From Brachyspira suanatina (GTDB lineage Bacteria; Spirochaetota; Brachyspiria; Brachyspirales; Brachyspiraceae), in assembly GCF_001049755.1 (NCBI RefSeq), contig NZ_CVLB01000003.1, positions 186,001-250,000 on the forward strand: a stretch of 64,000 nt of DNA, written 5' to 3'. The notes under the pieces are model-generated. The model saw only the letters and a list, made by a program, of their open reading frames with translations. It did not search any database and was not told the DNA's origin. Numbering within the stretch: the stretch's first letter is position 1; each line of letters starts with the position of its first letter. A program made the translations under genes and the position numbers. Below are positions 52,168-60,863 of this stretch, in pieces.

Positions 52168-52359
52168 TTAATCCTCCATATCATTCATATAATTAGCTAT
52201 TCTTTGAGCATCATTCATAGAAAATGGTTTTTTTATACCAAGAGCTTTTGCCGCTAATTCTACATCTATTTTTAACTCTATACTATTATAGGGATCTTTC
52301 CTGTATGCTAAATCCTCAGTTGGCATTTCTGCAATTTTTTGTACACCTAATGCTGTCAT
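52168..52359 (-). CDS. Small phage protein, unknown function
   Basis: The 63-residue acidic protein (MTALGVQKIAEMPTEDLAYRK, then ELAAKALGIKKPFSMNDAQRIANYMND) has TAGGAG 8 bases before the ATG. It lies tightly between the baseplate gene (18 bases) and the sigma-like gene. No domain recognised. Confidence 0.55.
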   Translation of the reverse strand: MTALGVQKIAEMPTEDLAYRKDPYNSIELKIDVELAAKALGIKKPFSMNDAQRIANYMNDMED

Positions 52360-52377
52360 TATACAAACTCCTAGTTT

Positions 52378-54297
52378 TTATATTTGTCTTAGCTTAATTA
52401 CATTATCAAAAATATTTAATTTGATAATTTCACAAAGACATGGTTTTATATAATAACTTCCATCTTCTCTTCTATATTCTATTTCTACTAAATCAAATAA
52501 CTTTAGAAAATCTAAAGTTTCATAATATTCAAATGTATAATACTCTTTTAACAAGTATCTGCTTCTCATTATTTCATTAGATAAACTGATAGCATCTTCT
52601 TTTCTTTTTAATAAAGTTTCAAACTCTTCATGAGTATTTATTCTATGTCTTTTTTTAGCTTCTTCTTCAAAGTCAGTATTTTTATATGTGGACTTTAATA
52701 AATCATATTTAATACTGCAGCTTGATAAATATTCACCTTCTTCTACTGTTTTATCAACTCTACCCATACAGTATTGCTTTATTTTATACTTAGCTTCATT
52801 GCTGCGAAATCTTGTACTAATAAAGTCTATTTTATTATTGTATATTTCTAATCTTCCTTGTTCTAAAAAGGAAAGTTCTCCTATTAAATCAAGTGTAGTC
52901 TTTTTATTATCATTATCAAGAAGAACAGCTATTTCCCTTGAACGTTCTTCTTCAAGCTGCCAATTTTCTATGTTATAATTTTCTTTAATGTATGCTATGT
53001 TTTCATAATCTTCTAAAATCTCCCTCATTAAAGTTAAAGATTTATAAGGCGGAATGTTTATTTCCGCATATATTTCATATAAATTATCATTAGTATCTGT
53101 TATAGAATGTACCTGTTTATGTCCCCTAAAAATTAACTGACCTTTTTCTTTATCTAATGTCCATACTCTTTGGCTTCCTTTTCCGTCATTGTAATCCTTG
53201 AACTCAGGAATAAATATTTCTAATTCTCCGCTTATTACAGTTCCTTCACGTTCTATTATTTCATTTTCGCTCTCTGGTGTTTCTATAAAATATATATGAG
53301 GCTTCAATTTATTTTCATCAAGAGGATCATTTCTATTAACAATACTTTCTATTAAATGTCTTGATGTGTCGCATATTTCAAAAACTACCTCCGGTATTAA
53401 ATCAGGATTTAATATATCAGGAGTATAATATTTTATAGGCTTTAATTTTACTATAATGCCATGTCCTGCCGCAAAGGTTCTGCAGGTATCAACAATGTCT
53501 TCTCCATTTTGTACATTCTCTGGGAAGTTTTTTAAATCTGGATATTCTTTTTCACTGAAAACATTTTTAGGGAGTTCAGTAGAAAAAGAAGCTCTTATAT
53601 CCGATGCTGTTATTGTTACACTTTCTAAAAAAGCATACTCAGGTTTTTGAATAAAACCAGAGAATATAATTTTTGAATCTTCAAAATTACTGCTATCAAA
53701 TACCTGCCTAACTAAAAATCTATTGCCGTATAAATTAATAAAATCATCAAAAAGTCCATCATCATTTCTTAATGTAACAGACATTTCATTTGTTTGAATA
53801 GTATCAAAAGAAAGTGAATCACCTTCAATGTCTGCTGTATCTATCTCTTCAACACGAGGCTCTATATACATATTATTTAATTCAGTAATTAAATTATTAT
53901 TACTATCAAGCCATTCACGTGTGGAGAATAATCTTTTAATATTTATAATAATATTCTTTTTGCTGTAAGGAGTTTCAAAGTTATTAAAATGTATAGCTAT
54001 ATAATTAATATTATCTTTTTTATATTGATAATAAGATTTATTTTGTTTATAAAGAGCTTCTAAAGAAAATACTTCTATATATCCTCTGTCATTGTCAACA
54101 CTGATAGAACCTATATTAAATAAATTATATAATTCATTTTCTTCTATATTAAATAATTCATTAAAATAAGAATCTCTGTATAATGAATATATTTCATTAA
54201 TACTTGCAATCCATACGCCTCCAGAAGGTGCAAATATTAATCTAGTATCAGGACTAGAAATATCAAGTTCTATAATATTAGCAAAACTCTTAAGCAT
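52378..54297 (-). CDS. Phage baseplate/tail-hub-like protein
   Basis: The 639-residue protein is in the position and size range of tail-hub or baseplate proteins. It has an N-terminal part with SISVDNDRGYIEVFSLEALY, a middle EGDSLSFDTIQTNEMSVTLRNDDGLFDDF typical of phage tail baseplate proteins (a strain-like TIQTNEMSVTLxNxDG segment), and VTITASDIRASFSTELP. The C-terminus has EYYTFEYYETLDFLKLFDLVEIEYRR. Other segments are not recognised. Overlaps nothing; the start follows the fibre gene by 9 bases. Family assignment rests on pattern and context. Confidence 0.6.
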   Translation of the reverse strand: MLKSFANIIELDISSPDTRLIFAPSGGVWIASINEIYSLYRDSYFNELFNIEENELYNLFNIGSISVDNDRGYIEVFSLEALYKQNKSYYQYKKDNINYIAIHFNNFETPYSKKNIIINIKRLFSTREWLDSNNNLITELNNMYIEPRVEEIDTADIEGDSLSFDTIQTNEMSVTLRNDDGLFDDFINLYGNRFLVRQVFDSSNFEDSKIIFSGFIQKPEYAFLESVTITASDIRASFSTELPKNVFSEKEYPDLKNFPENVQNGEDIVDTCRTFAAGHGIIVKLKPIKYYTPDILNPDLIPEVVFEICDTSRHLIESIVNRNDPLDENKLKPHIYFIETPESENEIIEREGTVISGELEIFIPEFKDYNDGKGSQRVWTLDKEKGQLIFRGHKQVHSITDTNDNLYEIYAEINIPPYKSLTLMREILEDYENIAYIKENYNIENWQLEEERSREIAVLLDNDNKKTTLDLIGELSFLEQGRLEIYNNKIDFISTRFRSNEAKYKIKQYCMGRVDKTVEEGEYLSSCSIKYDLLKSTYKNTDFEEEAKKRHRINTHEEFETLLKRKEDAISLSNEIMRSRYLLKEYYTFEYYETLDFLKLFDLVEIEYRREDGSYYIKPCLCEIIKLNIFDNVIKLRQI

Positions 54298-54306
54298 TCA
54301 TATAAC

Positions 54307-55431
54307 CTATTTTTGCATATACTCTATAACTGCTGATCCATTTTCTCCATTTTTTGAATCTTTATATCCTGCTGTAACACCAGCAGCACCACCACCACCT
54401 ATTACAAGTTTTATTTTCTGTGAAGTACCTAGCATTGATCTTGTAATATCCACTATAGCAGCACTTCCACTTCCTCCACCTGCTGTACCAGTGTATGCTC
54501 CTGTTACTACTCCTCCATCCCCTCCATTACCTCCGCTAGCCAATGTTATATTATTTAATTTTCCGCCTTTTGCTATTCTGTTAGTACTTAATCTATTTAG
54601 AGCTTCACCCTGTACCCCTTGAATTAATTTTCCGCTTCCTGTAGCTACTCCTCCGCTTCCTGCTCTCTCGCCAAGTTTTCCATCTATATTTCCTGATTTA
54701 CCACCGCCGCCTGCTCCGCAAGTTGTTATAACTTTATCATTTATTAATATTTGGGAATTACCTCCTGAAGCTCCTTCAGAACTATAAACACATCCGCCAC
54801 CACCGCCTGAAGTTATATGAACTGTAATACTATTAACATCACTTGGGAAATTAAACTCATGAGTACCAACACCAAAGTTTACTGTTTTTCTTTTTAATGT
54901 TTGACCTTTTCTATTTATATCATTAATGTTCCAATATTTCTTTTCTACATATCCGCCTAAATTAGAGTCATATTTCATTGAGATTCTTAAATATTTCTCT
55001 ATTGCTTTTCCATTAGAATCTAAATTATAAAAACCTCTATTCTCATAATCGTAAGTTGGAAATCCATTGCCAACTGTTTCACTATATCCGCCTGCTATTT
55101 CAGCTCTTAAATAATCATTATCTTTATTATTAGAATCTCTTACTATAACAAGTTTTATAAATCTTAAATCTTGTTTAATTGTACCGCCGCTGCTAATATT
55201 ATCAGTCAATTTTATGGTTTGATTTGTTTCCAATAATCTTCCTTCGAACTCACAAATACTGCCTGCTAAAATATCAGGAAGTTCTCTGTCTGTATCACTC
55301 CAATGATTTAATTTTATACCATCAAAGGCAGTATGAAGCATACGCATTTTTTGCATAATGATATTCTGCTGTCTATAGCTATCTAATAAATTGCTTGGAT
55401 TTTCTGTTGGTTCTTTAATTACTCTAAACAT
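54307..55431 (-). CDS. Tail fibre protein with glycine-rich receptor-binding-like end
   Basis: The 374-residue protein has an N-terminal module (residues 1-160: QQNIIMQKMRMLHTAFDGIKLNHW, then LAGSICEFEGRLLETNQTIKL) shared with the next gene at 55431. The C-terminal half is a glycine-rich domain (VHITSGGGGGCVY, TTCGAGGGGKSG, GTAGGGSGSAAIV, LVIGGGGAAGVTAGY), as in phage adhesins with polyglycine loops that bind host receptors. Its start shares one base with the stop of the previous gene. It probably determines host range. Confidence 0.75.
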   Translation of the reverse strand: MFRVIKEPTENPSNLLDSYRQQNIIMQKMRMLHTAFDGIKLNHWSDTDRELPDILAGSICEFEGRLLETNQTIKLTDNISSGGTIKQDLRFIKLVIVRDSNNKDNDYLRAEIAGGYSETVGNGFPTYDYENRGFYNLDSNGKAIEKYLRISMKYDSNLGGYVEKKYWNINDINRKGQTLKRKTVNFGVGTHEFNFPSDVNSITVHITSGGGGGCVYSSEGASGGNSQILINDKVITTCGAGGGGKSGNIDGKLGERAGSGGVATGSGKLIQGVQGEALNRLSTNRIAKGGKLNNITLASGGNGGDGGVVTGAYTGTAGGGSGSAAIVDITRSMLGTSQKIKLVIGGGGAAGVTAGYKDSKNGENGSAVIEYMQK

Positions 55432-55886
55432 TAATATACCTCATTATTATAATTGTCTAAATAATATCCATTGTATCTATTACCATCATAATACATATAA
55501 TAGGCTATATATTTATATAGCTCTCCATTGATTTCTTTATAAAATCCGCCAAGTTCTTCATTATAAAAACAATCAAGATTTGTAACTAATTCTGCAATTA
55601 AGTTTTTACCATTATTAGATAGCTTCAATCTTATATATCTGTTGCCTTCTTCTCTGCTATTGTCAACAAGCTTTATGTCCTCTTTACTTTCATATATAGA
55701 ATTACAAAATAAACAAATAGAACCTTTCATTAAAACAGGAGGTTCTATATCTAAAAAATGATTAAGTTTAATTCCTTCAAAAGCTGTATATAAAAATCTA
55801 GTTTTATTTAATAAAATATTTTGTTTTTTATATCCTTCCTCAATTGTAAGCGGTATGCATGAAGGTTCATATATTAACTCAAACAT
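55431..55886 (-). CDS. Short paralog of the fibre N-terminal module
   Basis: The 151-residue protein matches the first part of the fibre at 54307 (QNILLNKTRFLYTAFEGIKLNHFLD and MKGSICLFCNSIYESKEDIKLVD). It lacks the glycine-rich end, and closes with YKYIAYYMYYDGNRYNGYYLD. It arose by duplication or is an adaptor joining the fibre to the baseplate. It shares the stop/start base with its paralog downstream and lies 1 base after the gene upstream. Confidence 0.65.
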   Translation of the reverse strand: MFELIYEPSCIPLTIEEGYKKQNILLNKTRFLYTAFEGIKLNHFLDIEPPVLMKGSICLFCNSIYESKEDIKLVDNSREEGNRYIRLKLSNNGKNLIAELVTNLDCFYNEELGGFYKEINGELYKYIAYYMYYDGNRYNGYYLDNYNNEVY

Positions 55887-55887
55887 A

Positions 55888-56709
55888 TTATTTAATTTCC
55901 CTAAATGTTAATTCTGTAGAATATTGATATAAATCATTCTTTCCTTTCTTAAAATCTATTTTATCATTAGTACATACATAAAGTCCTGATTTCATATAGT
56001 ATTTAGGATAATTAATTTTTGTTCTACTTCCGTATACAGCTTTTCCATATTTACTATAATTATATATACCAAGTTCTCTTTCCGTATTTGGCATTATAGT
56101 TTCTTCAATCCACACTTGAAGAACAAAAGGTTCAAAATTATTTTCATTAAAAAAGTTAATTATTTTATCTCTATCAGCATTTGTTAAATATGGAAAAGAT
56201 ACTTTCCAAGTATCATAGCTTTTAACAGGAAGCCTCCTGCAAAAATAATGACCGCTTTGAGAAAAATACTGTTCATGTGTATAATTTACAGTATGCGTTT
56301 TGGTTTTATCATGAGGAGGGAAATCTACTGCCTCTCCTATAATAAAATATCCGCATTCTATAATATTGCCGTCTGCTTTTTTATTAAAAATTATTTTTAT
56401 TCTTGTAAACTCAACAGGAGCTATATTATAAACTCCATAATTGTTTTTTATATAAACATTATAATAAATAAAATTGCCGTATATATCTTCTATTTCTATA
56501 TTTATATTTTTAATATTTGTATTAAAAATAGCAAAACAGTTTATAGTACCTTTCCCATCTAAAAATAAACTTGCCTCTTCTTCGCTTTTGAATCTTCCAA
56601 CTTCCAGAGTTTGATAATTAAACATATTTTCTATAGGAAAAAAATCATCTTCGCCTCCAGATATAGTATACGGAAATAGATTAAATATGTTATTACATAA
56701 TAATCTCAT
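55888..56709 (-). CDS. Phage distal tail protein-like
   Basis: The 273-residue protein follows the tape measure gene with a 4-base ATGA overlap. This is the usual place of the distal tail protein (Dit) in siphophages. Visible segments are NMFNYQTLEVGRFKSEEEASLFLDGKG, a beta-rich middle (INIEIEDIYGNFIYYNVYIKN), and a late region with VSFPYLTNADRDKIINFF and STELTFREIK. The function is inferred from position; I did not recognise a domain. Confidence 0.6.
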   Translation of the reverse strand: MRLLCNNIFNLFPYTISGGEDDFFPIENMFNYQTLEVGRFKSEEEASLFLDGKGTINCFAIFNTNIKNINIEIEDIYGNFIYYNVYIKNNYGVYNIAPVEFTRIKIIFNKKADGNIIECGYFIIGEAVDFPPHDKTKTHTVNYTHEQYFSQSGHYFCRRLPVKSYDTWKVSFPYLTNADRDKIINFFNENNFEPFVLQVWIEETIMPNTERELGIYNYSKYGKAVYGSRTKINYPKYYMKSGLYVCTNDKIDFKKGKNDLYQYSTELTFREIK

Positions 56710-59700
56710 AATATACCTCTCTGGCTGACAACTTTTACACCTCGTTTGCTTAAATTGAGCATAGTACTTGCCACTATCTTTCCATCAAGCATTAAATAAA
56801 CAGGCTGATTGAATACAGTTTCTGATGTTTTTGTATCAACAGAATAACTGCCATCTTCAGCTTTACTTGCTTCAAAAATTTGACTTCCTATTTTTGAAAG
56901 TATTCTATCTTCAAGAGGTATAACCGCTTCATCGCTTGCTCCCTCTCCAATTACAGCATTAATTCCTCCGTTTCTTCTTTCAACAAGTCCGCCTTTTGCT
57001 AAGTATTTAGGCTCTTGCGGTTTAGCTTGGTTCATTGTTACCAAATTAATAGCACCGCTTCCTACAATTCCAAGTAAAGTAGCATAAGCAAGTAAATTAG
57101 CAGGGAAAGGGACTGCCATTGCTGAGGCTAGAGCGTTTATTGCTGCCTGGGCTAAAGAAGCTGTTGCCTGAGCCAAAGACATTTTCCAACTTTCCATTTG
57201 AGAATTATATTCAAGCCTCATCTTTTCATTATTGTAGTTTTTTTCTACTTCCATTTGTTTGGCTTTAGCTTCTTCTTCTATTTGTATTTTAGCTAGTTCT
57301 TTTTGTTTCTCTTCAAGTTCAGCTTTTATTCTCTCCTGCTCATAAAGTCCTAGAGCAACTTTTTGTCTATTTTGTAATTGCTTTATTTCTTTTAATAAAC
57401 TCTGCTTTTGAGAGTTTTCCATTATTCCTATAGCTTCAAGTCTTGCTTTCTTTTCTTCTTCTATCGCTTCTAATGCCGCTTCTTTTCTTTCCTCATTTTT
57501 TTCTATTTCAAACTCTATAGCCTGTATTTGCATTTCCTGCACAGCAGAATAAAAATCACTTGTATAGCCGATTGTGTCATTAAGCATTTGAAGCCAATTG
57601 GCACTAAAATAACTTGCAAGGCTTTGAGTTGGAGTTTTCCAAAGCTCTCCAAACTTCTCTTTTAATATTTCTACTTGTTCAGTTGTAAGTTCTAATTCGT
57701 TTGTTATGCTCTCTATGCCGCTTCTTACTATTTCGCTTTTCTGTCCTTGCTGTTCGGCTTCACTTACTTTATCACCGAACTCCTCAGCAACTGCCACACC
57801 TCTTTCATAAGCGGATATACTATTTTCTATTTCTTTTACTAATTCTGAAAATCTATCAGTTTTTATGCTGTCTAATGCGTATCCGTAATTATCACTTAAA
57901 TACTTTATCTGATTAGTATTCAAGTTTAATGCTGTACTCATTTCTGTGAGTATAGCACCTACTTTATCTTTTTTAGCTTCAAGAGCTTCAGCATCACTTA
58001 TTTCAGCACCCATATTACGAAGGTTGCTGACTCTTCTTTTTTCTTCTTCCTCCGCTTGTTTCAATAGAGCTAAATAATCTTCATAAGTTTTTCCGCTTGT
58101 CTTTACAGCATCAGATTTTCCTTTTATTGCATTAATGCTCTTTTCATTAGCTTCTTTTTCCTTAGTCTCTAAATCTATTCCATCTCTAGTTAGAGACTGT
58201 CTTAAATGCATACTTTGATTTAAGTCATTTCTTTGTTTTTCTAATGTATTTAATGTATTTTCTACTTCTGATAATTTTTTATAATCAGACCTTTTTAATA
58301 TTTCATCATTAGCTTGGCCTTCGCTCATACCAGCTGAATATAAGAAAGTTTTTAGATTTTCAACAGCAGCATTATATATCTTTCGCTTTTCTTCTAATTC
58401 TTTTATTTTTGTTTCTATAGTTTGTATTTGTATACTTTCTTCTGCCGTTCTATAATCTTCTAACTTCATAGTAGCAGAATCTATATAGGTTATTCCATCT
58501 AAAACTACAGTTTTTAAATTAGGATATAGTCTAGTAAGTTTATCAGTTACTTGTCTTAATCTTTCAGTAGCTGCTGCATCTAACTCTTTGGCACTAGCTA
58601 GTTTTTGATACTCTTCAAATAAACCTACATCTTTAAAAGCATTATCATTTAATTCTTTTGTGCTATTAGCTAATTGGTTTGAAGTCTCTATTAATGCTTT
58701 ATATTCCTGATTTAATTTATATGCTTTTACTGCTAAAGCACCAAGCCCTACAGTTAAAGCTGTTATAACTCCAACAGGACTTGCAAACATAACAGTATTT
58801 AATGCTTTCCAAGCTGTGCTTAATCCTTGAATAGAACTAGCGGATGTTTTTAATGTAGATACTGCATTTTTAAAATCTGATATAGTTTTCTTAGCTTCTG
58901 TTAATCCTTTTCCAAGTCCTACTATACCTTTTAATGCAGGACCGAAGCCTGCTGCTAAAGCAACAAATCCTACACTTGCCGCTTGCAAAGGTGCAGGCAA
59001 ATCGCTGAATGTTTTTATTAATGATATTATAGTAAGAATCATTTTTTCAGCGAGAGGAACTGCTTTATCTCTTATAACAGGAAGTAAATCTTCATTAACA
59101 ACAGGAAGAAGGCTGTTTCCAAGCTCTATTACTAAAGCACTAAGTTCTGCTTTTATTTTTTCAAACTGTCTTGCTGGACCATCATCTATTTTTTTGAATG
59201 CCTCAGCTGTAGCACCTGCTGAATTATTCATTTGATCTAAAGCATCTTTGAACTTACTAGCATTCTTTCCAGATAATGCCAAAGCAGCATTTCCTGCCTC
59301 AACGCTGCTGAACATACTAGAAACATCTTTTCCGCTTTTAGCAGCTTTTTCAGCAAGCATTTGCAGAGCTTCCTGAAGAGTACCGCCTTGTTCGATAAAC
59401 TCTTTAAAGCTAGTTCCTGCTATTTCTCTAAACGCTTTATCTGTGGTGCTGCCTTCTTTATTAAGCTCTACTAAAGCTTGCCTAATCTGCGTTGTAGCCA
59501 CAGAAGTAGGCGTACCCTGTGCAGTCATTACAGCAATAGCAGCTCCTATATCTTCAAACTGAACACCTAATGCTGAAGCGGTAGGAATGACATTAAATAA
59601 AGATTTTGATAACTGAGTAAAATCAGTTTTTCCTAGCTTTACAGTTTGAAACATTATGTCCGAAGCTCTATTAACATTAAGAACTTCTGTTCCATAAGCA

Positions 59701-60176
59701 TTTGTCACTGAAGTAAGTCCGTCTACTGACGTTTCTAATTCAGCAACACCTGCAACTGAAGCTTCAGCTGCTGTTTTTAAGAAGTCAAATACATTTTCTC
59801 TAGGAACTCCTGCAGAAAGTGATTGATATAAAGCAGGTACTACTTCTTCAGGTACTTTTCCGATTTCTTTAGAAAAAGCCAAAGTTTCCTGCTTTAAAGA
59901 TTCAAAACCTTCACTCCCTAATTTAGGAAGAAGCGTAAGAACCTCACGCATTCCATTATCAAAATCAGTAGCTTTTTTAGTTGCTAATGCAAAAGCTGTT
60001 GTTCCTGCAGCTATTGGAACAGTTAAACTTTTAGTAGCTAAAGAACCGAACTTATCAAAAGATTTTCCTATTTTATCAAAACCTCTTTCTAAGTCGGTTG
60101 TTTTATCTTTAAGTTTTCCAAATGCTTCAATAGCTTGGGAAGCATCTGCATATATACTGACATTTAAGTTACTCAT
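56706..60176 (-). CDS. Phage tail tape measure protein
   Basis: The 1156-residue protein has the TP901 family N-terminus: LNVSIYADASQAIEAFGKLKDKTTDLERGFDKIGKS, SLTVPIAAGTTAFALATKKATDFDNGMREVLTL, and VEDLTSVTNAYG-type segments (VDGLTSVTNAYGTEVLN). A middle region has hydrophobic stretches (ALGALAVKAYKL region near 475) and long coiled coils (about 600-980, e.g. FEIEKNEERKEAALEAIEEEKKARLEAI). Another hydrophobic part (AQATASLAQAAINALASAMAVPF) and RNGGINAVIGEGASDEAVIPLEDRIL close it. It sets tail length (about 170 nm by the usual 0.15 nm per residue) and helps DNA entry. A long siphophage tail is implied. Confidence 0.9.
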   Translation of the reverse strand: MSNLNVSIYADASQAIEAFGKLKDKTTDLERGFDKIGKSFDKFGSLATKSLTVPIAAGTTAFALATKKATDFDNGMREVLTLLPKLGSEGFESLKQETLAFSKEIGKVPEEVVPALYQSLSAGVPRENVFDFLKTAAEASVAGVAELETSVDGLTSVTNAYGTEVLNVNRASDIMFQTVKLGKTDFTQLSKSLFNVIPTASALGVQFEDIGAAIAVMTAQGTPTSVATTQIRQALVELNKEGSTTDKAFREIAGTSFKEFIEQGGTLQEALQMLAEKAAKSGKDVSSMFSSVEAGNAALALSGKNASKFKDALDQMNNSAGATAEAFKKIDDGPARQFEKIKAELSALVIELGNSLLPVVNEDLLPVIRDKAVPLAEKMILTIISLIKTFSDLPAPLQAASVGFVALAAGFGPALKGIVGLGKGLTEAKKTISDFKNAVSTLKTSASSIQGLSTAWKALNTVMFASPVGVITALTVGLGALAVKAYKLNQEYKALIETSNQLANSTKELNDNAFKDVGLFEEYQKLASAKELDAAATERLRQVTDKLTRLYPNLKTVVLDGITYIDSATMKLEDYRTAEESIQIQTIETKIKELEEKRKIYNAAVENLKTFLYSAGMSEGQANDEILKRSDYKKLSEVENTLNTLEKQRNDLNQSMHLRQSLTRDGIDLETKEKEANEKSINAIKGKSDAVKTSGKTYEDYLALLKQAEEEEKRRVSNLRNMGAEISDAEALEAKKDKVGAILTEMSTALNLNTNQIKYLSDNYGYALDSIKTDRFSELVKEIENSISAYERGVAVAEEFGDKVSEAEQQGQKSEIVRSGIESITNELELTTEQVEILKEKFGELWKTPTQSLASYFSANWLQMLNDTIGYTSDFYSAVQEMQIQAIEFEIEKNEERKEAALEAIEEEKKARLEAIGIMENSQKQSLLKEIKQLQNRQKVALGLYEQERIKAELEEKQKELAKIQIEEEAKAKQMEVEKNYNNEKMRLEYNSQMESWKMSLAQATASLAQAAINALASAMAVPFPANLLAYATLLGIVGSGAINLVTMNQAKPQEPKYLAKGGLVERRNGGINAVIGEGASDEAVIPLEDRILSKIGSQIFEASKAEDGSYSVDTKTSETVFNQPVYLMLDGKIVASTMLNLSKRGVKVVSQRGIL

Positions 60177-60180
60177 TTAT

Positions 60181-60797
60181 TTAATTATCCGTTATTATTG
60201 TTTCTATTTCCCAAAGCCCTTGCTTTTCTCTTCTTATAGTTTTATTTCCCTGCTTTGTTTCTGTTACATTATTATCTGACTTTGTTTCTTCTTGAACTTC
60301 GATTATATAAGGCAAATTTAAAGAAGCTGTATAATAGAGCAGAAGTCTTTGCAAACTCATCTCCATCATACAGTCTTCTGTCCAGCCATAACTATGAGCT
60401 AGATGTGCCAACAATTTTATTAGTTCTATTTTTATTAGTTTTCTTTTTTTTTATTTTTTGTATTAACCTCTTTTGTTTCTTTTGAATCAGTTCCTGCATG
60501 AAGATAAGATTCAAATATCATATTCAGTAATTTTAATAATTGATCATAATTAAACTCTTCCAATATTTTTTCTCTATCTACATTTGCATTTTGTCTTTCT
60601 ATAAGAGGAATTACTATCTCATCAATCAATAACTCTATATTAAAATCTTCATTGTTCTGAATGCTCTTAAAGTGATTATTTACTTTAAGAGCTATTTTAA
60701 GAGATAGATCATTAACATTAATGTTATAATCTCCAAGTTTAGCATAAACTGCTTTCTTTTTACTAAACTCTTCTAAATCTGTAATTACTATTTCCAT
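60181..60797 (-). CDS. Tail assembly chaperone GT, made by -1 frameshift
   Basis: The upstream chaperone gene (60435-60797) ends at 60435. A second frame without its own good start runs from the A9 tract at 60444-60452 to 60181. After a -1 slip on the A-AAA-AAA tract, the frame reads KRKLIKIELIKLLAHLAHSYGW and on to KQGLWEIETIITD without a stop. The result is a fusion of about 205 residues, as in the lambda G/GT system. The isolated second frame would have to start at a TTG (60414). Position just before the tape measure gene is exactly where G/GT chaperones lie. Confidence 0.7.
60435..60797 (-). CDS. Tail assembly chaperone G
   Basis: The 120-residue acidic helical protein (MEIVITDLEEFSKKKAVYAKLGD, then FNIELLIDEIVIPLIERQN and LLKLLNMIFESYLHAG) ends in a lysine tail (KNKKKEN) encoded by the A9 tract. 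It lies between the tail-tube and tape measure genes, as G-type chaperones do. Its frameshifted GT form would coat the tape measure protein while the short form polymerises. No ribosome site stronger than AAGAAT is seen. Confidence 0.65.
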   Translation of the reverse strand: MEIVITDLEEFSKKKAVYAKLGDYNINVNDLSLKIALKVNNHFKSIQNNEDFNIELLIDEIVIPLIERQNANVDREKILEEFNYDQLLKLLNMIFESYLHAGTDSKETKEVNTKNKKKEN

Positions 60798-60863
60798 AAT
60801 TCTTATTCAAACTTTCCCCAAAAAAAAGATCATAGGGAAGCTTTACTTCCTCCTAATTTTTTA

